The notes under the pieces: model-generated
The model's database searches: none
Seen by the model: only the letters and a program-made list of their open reading frames with translations
Told to the model about the DNA's origin: nothing
Made by a program: the position numbers and the translations under genes
Shown: positions 45,292 to 55,639 of the stretch, piece after piece
How the letters are laid out: every line of letters begins with the position of its first letter
Numbering within the stretch: position 1 is the stretch's first letter
NCBI RefSeq assembly: GCF_047948215.1
Contig: NC_134457.1
Location: 14,854,626-14,918,625, forward strand
Direction: 5' to 3'
Length of the DNA: 64,000 bases
Source: Lycorma delicatula
Taxonomy: Eukaryota > Arthropoda > Insecta > Hemiptera > Fulgoridae

Positions 45292-47160
45292 ATATATGAT
45301 CAAAATACTAAAATTAATTAATTTTATGTAAAACGTTAATTAATATTTAAAATAATTTATTTTATTTTCGATTTATTTTCGTTCTCTTCTCTAAAATTTC
45401 ATCCAAGTTTCATTTGCACATTTCCCATTATAATCCTGTTTTAAAATTTCCTTTAATATAATCTTCTGAAGCCACGTTAGAAGATTGTTTAATACCGGGC
45501 GAATTTGAACAGCGTTAGTAAATCTTCTTTATCTAAAATACTTTTCGTCATAACTTCTGACTATTGTGAGCAAAGTACCTACTTACTTGTAACGCTCTCT
45601 TGTTTCTCTCAGTGAAAGTAAGGGAACGGAGTCAGAACTTTGACGCCAGTAGATTTACGCAAGTTAGTTTACCGTATACAAAGCTTCCTTTATAAATTAA
45701 TAACGTTACACTATCTCCAGTCGCCGGAACAACTGTCGTCACCATCAAGTCTACAGTAGACAAGTAAGCTATAATCTAATTTATTGTTGATAAAGCACAT
45801 AAAATTTTAAATAACTTAAAAAATTTTGATAATTTTCCCGATAAAATAAAACGCAGTATCTTATATTGATTCATCTTTTTTTTTTAAATTATTTATTAAA
45901 AATAATTATAAAATTTTAATTATTTAAAAATATTTTTTATCTTTTTCGGCGAGTGAATAGTCAATTCAGAGTAGGAGATGGGTTCAAAAGAAGCCGTCTT
46001 TTGTTCTTAAGAGTACTTTGTGTCTTGTATTGCTGCAGCGAGAGAAAATTAAAATCTAGAATGATGCTCGGTGTAGTTATGAAACGATTGCAGAAAAAAA
46101 TTTAAAAAAATTCGCTCTAAATAAGAAAATATTTCTTAACAACTTTGTATCGTATAGTAAATAAGGATCTAAGTATTTCAGTGGAATCATATTTAATAAA
46201 AAAAATCCTACTTTTACTCTAATATTATATTAATTCTCCCTACAATTTAACGAATAAGAAAAACAATCGATACATATTTCTAAGATCAAACTGCATTAAA
46301 GCTGTGCAATACGAATATAAATAATAGTAATTGTTAAAAATGTTTTTATATGACTTTAAAGCAATTGTTTAGGTTTCTTTTTAACTTAAATGCACATTTC
46401 AGTAACTTATTATGCGCAAAAGAAATTTCTTTAAATATTTATTTTCTTTTGAATCATATTTTCTCTAAAATATTTTCATTTACCTGAAACCTTAAAAGTT
46501 TGATATTTTACGTGTAAAATATCAGATTAATAATTGCGTTATAAAATTTATTCAGTACATTAAACTCCGATTGAGAAATTTTAAGGAAGTTTTTTCGTTT
46601 GTTTAGAATACAAATCTGCTATAATATAAGTTTTAAATTAAAAAAAAGTCCTTGAAAATATCCATCACATCATAAATTACTACTAATGATGTAATTTTTC
46701 TCCCTTAAAACAAAAATAAAAATTATTTTCTAAACAAAAAACTGATTTTTTTTTTAATTTTAAAGGTGGAAATATCATACACTTTAAAACAAATGTTAAA
46801 CTAACAGGATGACGACATCATCAAAAGATCAACAGGTGGTCGTTCGTCAGACACAATGAAATGCAGAGTACCTTTATATAATTCACCTAAACCCACGACC
46901 ACATCGATCTAACTTCTGATGCATGTAGGTAAATACAATAGTTTAACCGGCTTAAAACTATATATGTTATCGATTTAACACTATACATCTAATGATTTTT
47001 AAATAAATTATTTTGTTTTACAGTTTTGTTTTCATTATAGATCGTTCAAAAAGACCTGACCTACTGAACACGTTAGAAAGTTTAAGAGACGCGAAATAAA
47101 ATTTTTGAAATTACCTAAAAATTAAAAATATATTTCATTTTAAAAATAAAATTTATATTT
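45292..47160. other. AT-rich, no gene recognised
   Basis: No repeat or coding sequence was recognised. One of the emptier stretches of the window. Confidence 0.45.
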
Positions 47161-47309
47161 GCCGACCTCCGTGTGAGTAGTTAGAATTTCGTGCAGAGGT
47201 CTCGGATTCGAATCCCGGTCAGGTATGTCATCTTTTCATACGTTACTAATTTCCACCGGGCGAATAACCATAGCTGGTTATGTCCGTTCGAAAGAGTCTC
47301 AAAAAAAAA
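47161..47309 (+). repeat. SINE2b copy
   Basis: Head GCCGACCTCCGTGTGAGTAG, T-arm-like block GGATTCGAATCCCGGTCAGG, body CATCTTTTCATACGTTACTA and TTTCCACCGGGCGAATAACC, then an A-run. The body matches the minus copy at 9509-9661. Confidence 0.72.
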
Positions 47310-47311
47310 AC

Positions 47312-47525
47312 GAAGAAACTTTCAGGACATGTTCTATTGATAAAAATTATGAAAACGTTCATATAAAAAAAAGTTCTGGAAACTCTTTGTTTTCGAGTTA
47401 ACAGCTACCGAAAAAATTTCTTCATGATTTCACCTCTACTAATACAAAGAAGTCCGAATGTAATTTTTGGGACCCAAATTAAGGAGTAAAGTTGGTGGTT
47501 TGTTATATAGTTTGTGTTAGAAGTG
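47312..47525 (+). repeat. F3 interspersed repeat
   Basis: GAAGAAACTTTCAGGACATG, TTGTTTTCGAGTTAACAGC, GTAATTTTTGGGACCCAAAT and AAAGTTGGTGGTTTGTTA match 27515-27740 in order. Confidence 0.65.
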
Positions 47526-48775
47526 ATAACATTTTAACATTTGTAATAAGTCGTGAGCTACACTAAATGGAAATGAGCGAGAGCGTCAGTTTTGGCCGAT
47601 CTGCACTGTACTCCCTCCCCGCCAACCAGCTCGCCAGTGACGCAAACTCAAAGTCTTATCGGGGAGTTGACCATATAAGTTATAAAATGACACCGCATTT
47701 ACGTCTCTGAGACTAATAGTTGGGGAGTTATTAAAGCAGGACGATATAGATATTTTCGTTTCGTTAAAGATTTCTGTTCTGGTACCGGTGTGATTTTAAA
47801 GACGTTTCATGTCAATAAATCAATTAACTTGTATAATAAACAATCTGACTGAATAACCGTATATAGGCATAAGATTTTGATCGTAAAATCACACATTAAT
47901 TGAACCGCCAAGTGAAGTGCTAACATTATGTTTGCGACAATTTACACACTTATATTTCTGTTTGGATATTTATACTTTAAAGGACTCTGTTACAGTTTAT
48001 TTCAATGCTTAGTGGCAAATAATATTTATTTGCGCTTCACACCCGATTGTAATAATTTGATATTTTAGAATCCCTTTATTTTGTATTGTACCCCTTAATT
48101 ATAAAAATACTTTAACCGCCTACAGCTTATGTGATTGTTTTTTCTCTTTTTTATTTTGATAACAATAATATACATGCAGGTGTTTGTCCGTAAAATGAAA
48201 TCTATAATTCATAAGTCATTAAATGAATTCACGTCAGCGATAAGCGATCAGAAACAAACGAAAAACAGATTTTGTTAACGATATGTGTTAGAATGGCACA
48301 AACTGTTACCATTTGTTTTCCGTATAAGAGATATGATGAGAACCGACCGAACTAAATGTTCATTACGATAGGGACTAACGCTGTTCGATACTGACCGACT
48401 AGAGTTCTGATTTGACTCTATTTACCAACAAATATTGATATCTATCATCCGATAATGTTTCATGTTGGCTAATGGTACACTCATTATACGAGACACAGTT
48501 TGCTACTACTTTAAAATAAAAAAGTTGCATCTGTATCCGGAAAACTTTAGAATGTTATACGAGTAAATCAATGCCTGCTAGAAATAAAAAGGTTTCCATT
48601 TTTAAGAGAATCATATGTTTTTTTACCGAATCCTAAGAATAAAATTAGTTTAAAATAACTTTAGCGAAAAATAGAAAAACTATCTTCACGAATGAAACGA
48701 ATAACAAGCGATAAATAAACATTAAGCTGTTAGAAACCAAATGTCAATAACGTGTCCCTAACGTGCGAAAAAACC
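47526..48775. other. No gene recognised
   Basis: Nothing recognised; composition is AT-rich. Confidence 0.45.
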
Positions 48776-49059
48776 TTCTACAGAATTTTCTCAATTTGGC
48801 TAATGATCTTCAACCTGTCCAGTTCGAAAAGCCCTACCAGTAAATAAACTATCGGGGCATGGCTCTTAGGATTAGTGAAAAACCCAAACACTATCACCAG
48901 CAACGACGTCCTGTATTCCCTAGGAACTGAATATGGAATGAGAATGAATATCAAGAAAACAAAGTATTGAAGGTAGGAAATAATAAACCGATGAATGCCT
49001 CTACAAGAGAAGGAAAATAAACGAGTATACCTAAATAACTAAGGTACTTGCGTAAAGTA

Positions 49060-49358
49060 ACTTTCTTTCTTTTCCTGTTTAACCTCCGGGAATTACGGTT
49101 CAGATATTACTTCAAAGGATGAATGAGGATGATATATGTATGAGTGTAAATGAAGTGTAGCCTTGTACAGTTCGACCATTCCTAAGATGTGTGGTAAATT
49201 GAAACCCAACCACCAAAGAATACCGGTATCCATGATCTAGTAGTATTCAAATCCGTATAAAAGTAACTGCCTTTATTAGGACTTGAACGCTGGATCTCTG
49301 GACTTCCAAATCAGCTGATCTGGAAAGACGTGTTCACCACTAGACCAACCCGGTGGAT
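49060..49358 (-). repeat. SINE1 copy, full length
   Basis: On the minus strand: AATCCACCGGGTTGGTCTAG, B box GTTCAAGTCC, body, tail CCCGGAGGTTAAACAGG and A-rich end. TSD TTGCGTAAAGTA at 49048-49059 and 49359-49370. Confidence 0.9.
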
Positions 49359-49429
49359 TTGCGTAAAGTACCTACGTAGATATAAATGTCAACAGAAAAT
49401 ACGAGTAAGAAAGCTGAGAACACTGTTGT

Positions 49430-50332
49430 AGTTTTATAACTGTTGGTTGTTTCTGATATACGGCTGTCACACGCATACAAACACAACTTAATTTAAAATA
49501 CTTTTCATTTTATTTAAATAAAATATACTTTCGTTTATTTTATTCAATGATTCTAAATAAAGCGCGCGCGCATTGCATACTTAATTTGCGAGAGTGTGGC
49601 GCTACTAGCAGCGACGGTCGGCACTAACTAAACTAATGTAATTACACAACTTACTTGGAACAAATTTCGCTTGTACGGTCAGCAACTGGTGTAACCGCGA
49701 GGCTTAACGCACCAATACCGAGTCAACTGGGCGATAAAGTTTGAGACCCGGTCAGACCGAATTACCTTTTTACACTTTAAATATTATTCACTTATTTAAT
49801 TCTACCGCTCACCTGTAACGTCAAAACATAGCAGATGAAAACAACAGAATTTTTTGGGGTAGAAGTGCGATTTTTTAATTTTTTTTTCCGTAAATATTGT
49901 TAATTTTTTAATTGTTAACAAATGTGCTTAAGAAAAATATGACCTTAATTAGGCGAAATCTCGAGATACTGAATCTGACCTTGCTCTATAGCCTCACCCC
50001 CTGACCTTTTAAGTCGAAAATTTAACAGCTTCAATACCCATATATAGAAATAATTTGACCAAATTTGGTTTAAATCGGTCCTGTAGTTCTGGATATATAA
50101 GGTTCCATTTGGTTCCTAAGAGGCCAACACCGAACACACACACACACACACACACACGTACATATGAACATTAACATCCGGAAAATTTCCATCCGGTTTT
50201 TTGGGTTCCTTAGGTGTCAAAACGTCAAGATCCTTAGAAAACCGCCTATGCCCAAATTGGACCTTCTCAAAATTTTGCCTTCTACACCTACAGTTCTGTT
50301 ACCGCGCTAACTAGACGGGAAAGTAAAATTAA
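49430..50332 (+). repeat. F2 interspersed repeat, copy 3
   Basis: ATTCAATGATTCTAAATAAA, GTCGGCACTAACTAAACTAA, AGGCGAAATCTCGAGATACT, GGCCAACACCGAACAC with (CA)n at 50133-50157, and end CTAGACGGGAAAGTAAAATT. It lies between parts of an RTE-like LINE. Confidence 0.72.
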
Positions 50333-51076
50333 GATAGATAAGGCTAAGAAACGTATAATAGAAAGAAACTGTTATTATTATTTACAAGATTCAATTGGCT
50401 TGATGGAGCGTCTTGTGAAATATAATGTTCTAAGTTACTTCTAAGAAAAAGGTAAATAGAAAGACTGAAGACATTTGAAATCCGGCATGTACATTAAATT
50501 AAAAGACAAAATGAAAAATAAAAAAATAATGAAAGTATTTTACGTTTAAAGTAGAAATTTAATCAGAAAAATTCAGAATAGGAAAGGTAAGTGGGTGGAA
50601 ACAGCCAATCTTGAGGGAAGGATTGAATAAAAATATGCTTAAAGAACTGGTAGAAAGTGCTAAGAAGAGAACCTCAAAGGATTAAAAGTAGACGATCTAA
50701 AAGGAAATGGGAGTAAAAAACAACTCAAAAGTTAGGATGAAAGAAAAGGAGATGAAAATTCTGGAAGGAACCTGACTCAAGATAGAAAAGAATATGATGT
50801 AGATTTCTATTACTTTCCCGTGAATATAACTAGAATAGCTATATATTAAAGGGTGATCATATGAAAAATAGGGATATCGGATTTTTTTGCAAATTTTTAC
50901 GTTTTAGAGTCCAATTAGTTCATTAACACCAAAAAAACATATATATGTACATATGTGTGTCGCATTGCTTTTGGTTTTATATCTCAGAATTGACAAAACT
51001 GATTTTCTTCAAATTTGGCTCAAATATTTCTATACATGGGGGTGTTGATCGTATCAACTTTTTTTTTTCAAAATTT

Positions 51077-51180
51077 GTTTATGGGATGGAGTATATTGCG
51101 AAAAAGTCTATTTCAATTTTCTTCAGAAGCATTTTAGAGTAAACTTTATTAAACCAAATTTGTTACCTACAATGTATCAA
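51077..51180 (+). repeat. 104-bp direct repeat, left copy
   Basis: Matches 52272-52375 with 10 differences in 104 positions by my count and no gaps. Core TTTTCTTCAGAAGCATTTTA. It directly abuts the LINE-F remnant at 51181. Confidence 0.85.
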
Positions 51181-52271
51181 TAAATATAAGGACCACATAG
51201 AATAGTTAATTTCTGGCTAATTTTTTAGCTTATATTTCATTCTTTCACTGTGCCACTTCCTTTTTTCTTCCGACCACTTTAGGTTAACGCATACTTTCTT
51301 CTTCTTCTGGATCCTTTTGAAACCTAAGACTTTTTCCCTAAGCACCCTTCTGCTTTTAAATCCGTCACGTTCACATCTGCTATCCTTAGGTCCACTTTGA
51401 CTTGCTTGAACCAATTAACGTTCGTCTTATCACCATCGCACTTGTCAAAAATTCTCTTCATAAGCTTGTCTGAATCCATCTTTGTCAATGCCAGTCTTCG
51501 CTTACGTGACTCTATCTAACTCCAGGTAAAATTCCTTATTCTTTCTTAATTTCCAACCATCGTTAGTGTTCTTGAGCCCTAGGATTTTCCTTAATATCAA
51601 TCTTTCAGGAAGTTCCAGTTTATCTATTTTTCCGGTATATATTTTCTGCCGGTATAAAACTCCTGGTCGGATTACCGTTGTATAGCGCCTGGATCTTATC
51701 CGTACTTGAGATCCGTTTCTTATTATACACGTCCATCGTTAGGCAATAGGATTTGAGAATTTTATTGATCCTGAAAATATTTGCTTCCTTGTCTATTCCA
51801 TTTGGTTGGATAACTTCACCCAAGTACGTAAATTTGCCTGTTTTCTTAATTCTTCCGAGCTCTATCCGTAACAATTTTTTCAATACTGTGTTTTTCTATA
51901 GAAATTCGTAAACCTGTCTTTTTGGCCATTCCGTGTAGAAGATTTAGTTGTTCGACCGTTTCTATATCTTCTGCCAAGAGGGCGAGATCATCTGCAAAGG
52001 CCGGACAATCAATTTTCAGAATCTCCCTCGCATATCCCAATTTGACTTGCTTTTGGCCTTTATCTTGGCAAGCTTCCCTTCATTCTCTTGTGACCTTTTC
52101 TAAGAGTACACAAAAGAGAACAGGAGGCAGTCCATGCCCCTGCCTGACTCCTGTCTTGAATCCAAAAGTATGGGGTATTTCCCCTTTAAATTTAATCTTG
52201 GTCCTTGCATCTGTAAGAGGCTGCTTGATGAGGTTTATTAGTTTTGAGTCTGTCCCGAATTCTTTAAGAAC
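51181..52271 (-). pseudogene. LINE-F: 5'-truncated non-LTR reverse transcriptase
   Basis: On the minus strand from 52271: VLKEFGTDSKLINLIKQPL, TGVRQGHGLPPVLFCVLLEK with a stop at TRE-stop-REA (TGA where Trp is expected), IDCPAFADDLALLAED (catalytic FADD), MAKKTGLRISIEKH, YLGEVIQPNG, and after further shifts ESRKRRLALTKMDSDKLMKR and a basic C-terminus near 51230. The endonuclease and the start of RT are absent. It is bounded exactly by the 104-bp direct repeats. Confidence 0.85.
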
Positions 52272-52375
52272 GTTTATGGGGTGGGGGATATTGCGAAAAA
52301 ATCAATTTCGATTTTCTTCAGAAGCATTTTAGAGAAAACTTTTTTAAACCAAATTTTTTACCTACAATGTAACAA
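52272..52375 (+). repeat. 104-bp direct repeat, right copy
   Basis: Partner of 51077-51180; see that entry. Confidence 0.85.
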
Positions 52376-55300
52376 ATTTACCTAACAATATTTTCCGGTC
52401 ATAGGCCAAAAGAAATCAGTCCTCATCTCTTAAAATTAAAATATTTGTCTTTTGTTCTTTCGCTCTACCTATCTTCGGTTTGAATTATTTTTCAAACGTT
52501 TGTACTTATCATATAGAGCTATTAAAAGTTGTCTACTTTTTTTTAATTATAGACCCGAACCGAGAATGCAGAAATTTTTTTTGAAATTGTTTTTCTTCTT
52601 TTAATCTTTACTGAAAGGGGGAGTTAGAGAAAACTCTACTTAGGATAAGTAAATTTGTTAACCTTTTATACGAATATTTTCAGAAAAATATTTCTTAAAA
52701 CTTATTTTCCACCTTTAAAAAATATGTATTCCGTTTTTTGGCTCTAATTCTTTTAATTATTATTAATTTTTTGGTTTTTGTTTTTCTTCATCGGCTACAG
52801 AGTTATTAAAATTAAAATAGTTTTGGCTATATTATATCCCGGACCCAAAATAAGAAGCAATTTTTTTCATTACTTTAATACAAGTTATACTTTATTTTTT
52901 CAATATTTTAAAAGAATTTATCTTTTAAAATTATTTTTATTTTTTTTTTTTTATTTTTTAAATAAAAGTCAAATTCTTAATGTTAGAATTGTAAAAGCTT
53001 TCATGCAAGCAAAAAGCCTAGAAAAAAGTACAAATATTCGAAATAAAAAATCAAAGCAGGAAAAAGAATACAAAAATAGATTTTTTTAGAATTATAAGAA
53101 CAATAAAGCTGTATTTAATCTTTATTTAAATTCTGAGATTTTAAAAAAGTGATTAATTTAGATTTAAATTCCCCGCCGTTTTTCACTTTCATCCATCTTT
53201 ACTTAAATTCAAATTTCATGAAATACAAAATGAGAAAGTTTTTTTATAAGAAGAATCCAATAATAATTAATTTAGCTTTTTTTTTTAAATCTAGAGATAA
53301 AGAACGGTGAAAGAAAACTCAAGGATAAATTCATTATTGAAGACTTAATAAGCTGTAAAGATTTGAAAGCAGAATAATGAAGCGCAGCGCGTAACGAACG
53401 TAAAAAATAAAAAGATAAAATAAATCTAAACTTTAGAAACAAAAAGGTGTGGTAATTCTTTTATTAATATAAACAAATGAATGGTGCCAAACAAAAACGA
53501 GCTGAATAAATTAAAATACTGAACGGAAAGACTCGTGATCGGGGAAAAAATAACTTTGTATTGAATAAATAATATTGTTTTCTACGATTTAATGAAATTA
53601 CGTGATCAGTCTATCTTATCATTCATTTACTGATAAGAAAAAAAACACAAAATACTAAGGTACTATATAATAAAACAAAAGCGTTAAATGAGAAAAGGAA
53701 AAGTAAAAAAAAATAATAATAATACAAAAGAGAGATACTCGTACATAAAAAGTGGTCACCTCTTTCCATACAAAAGAATTGAAAGAAAATAGCTAGACAA
53801 AAACGAACATAAGTGCACATTAAACATTAGCCTAGAAATTACTAAAAAATATTTACAAAAAAAAAGAAAAGAAAACTGTTGTAGAAATTTATTATAGCAG
53901 TTATATATTAAATTACAGTCATGAGAGCTTACACATGGCACCATGAAATTAAATTAACAGTTGTAGATCATCCATACAAAAACAGAACTCTTAGAAAGAT
54001 TGACATAGTATGATCGTAAAAAATATCAAAGTTAAAATCATGTTGATACGTCTAAATGTTTTCCAAGAACGATTTGCGTAAACGATTTGAAAATGTTGAA
54101 TTTTCTAAAAAAAAAAGAAAGTATTACGCAATTGAGTTTATACGATAAAATCAATAAACAATTCTCTTTTAAAATGAATAATTTTTCTATAAATAAGAAC
54201 ATAAAAGTGTTTGCATTCTTATCGTATTTATTCAACGACAACCAAATAAAAACGATATATGTTTGTATGTTACGTAAATAAAACAATCAACGAGCCAACA
54301 TTTTTTTTCTCGAAATTGATTTATCCGTTTTCAAAAATAATAATCTCGTGTCAAGCTTACAAGGTAAAAAGGAATAATAATGTTTCCTGTTTCCTTCTTC
54401 ATCGAACTGGTGATGTTTCAGGTTAAGTATGCCGGGCTAAGCGAAGTGGAAGTTATTTTCAACCTTACGAGATTCACTCTCACTCTTTTTATCGCAAGAA
54501 CTATAATATACATACTAGCATTTTTAGAGAAAGAAACTTCGAATAATAATTCAAATGGTTTGTGGTCATAGTCATAAGAATAACTTAAGACAATCATACA
54601 TAGCAATGAATTAACCATGGCGGCCGTATTTCGATCGATAATCTATACCTAAACGGTATCTTTATATGAAAAACTGCATGGTGGCATCGGTGTCATTCGT
54701 CTACACAAACGATCTTTTTTTTTCACTAACTGATAGCGTAAATTCAAATTCTAGATATTTATTATACAGAAAAAAAATCACGAAAAAAATTTTTTAAGAC
54801 CACGATAATCCATGAATATAAAAATCCACGAAAAGCCATAACAAAAAAATGTATTTAAAAACAATGGGAAAAAATTTCGTTTGATTTTGGAACATTCGCT
54901 ATTAGAGACGGTTGCAAAATCCTCTCATACTGGAAAAAGACATAAAAAGAATGAAGTGAAAAGTACGAAAGTGAATTTCTTATTAATTTAAAAATCTAAA
55001 CATTTTAAAATTTAAAATTTAGAAAACTTATAATTTTATTACCCTTAAATAAAACGGTGTAAAATGCACTCAGTTTTAACACAACATTTTTATATTATTA
55101 TAACTAGCGGCTACGTGGGGCTTCACACGCGTACTTGTACAGCTTGACCCCTCGACGCTCATTTCTTTGAATTTCAGTCTCGGCAGCTCGTTCTAGATGC
55201 TGTTTGAAATTCAGCTTGAGGGGTTTTAATATAGCTTATATGTATCCCCATAAAAAAAAATAGACGAATACAATAGTAGTACTTGCCGAATGAAAAAATT

Positions 55301-55639
55301 TACACGATTCAGTGATAATTTTTTTTTTAAATTGGTTAATTTCTTCAGTTATCGAAAAATTAACGAATGATATCGTTTTTATGCAGCCCATATTATTCCC
55401 TACGAAAAAAAATATTATTCGAAAAGAGTGCAGTAGTTTTTACAAGTTTGAGTAAGGCAAATTAACAAACATTCAGATTTATGTGTTAGTATGATATAAA
55501 AATAATAAATTTAAAGATTAAAAACACAGTAATAATACTGCCAGTTTAAAAAATAAATAGTACTATATAAATAACAATTAATAAAGGTTAATAATAACAA
55601 GTAATTTGAGGCCAATGAAATTCACCTCAAAATACCATT
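52376..55639. other. AT-rich, no gene recognised
   Basis: Many short frames of Phe/Ile/Lys/Asn-rich composition, all judged chance. No repeat family was recognised here. Confidence 0.45.

Larger units (their letters stand above)
48776..50815 (+). pseudogene. Old RTE-like LINE, dismembered by two insertions
   Basis: Three pieces in order on the plus strand. First (to 49059): GTEYGMRMNIKKTK, then LKVGNNKPMN, the region after the FADD box. Second (49359 to about 49430), short and uncertain. Third (50333-50815): ERLKTFEIRHVH, then IQNRKGKWVE, LREGLNKNMLKELV and a basic C-terminus, corresponding to RLEAFEMW, a KGKWVGH block and the end of RTE-like proteins. A SINE1 (49060-49358) and an F2 repeat (49430-50332) separate the pieces. 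Frameshifts and stops abound. Confidence 0.65.

Noticed and set aside
53623..53820. Phe/Leu/Tyr-rich 65-codon frame as a membrane protein
   Set aside because: Low-complexity translation of AT-rich DNA; many similar frames occur at 52.7-54.6 kb on both strands.
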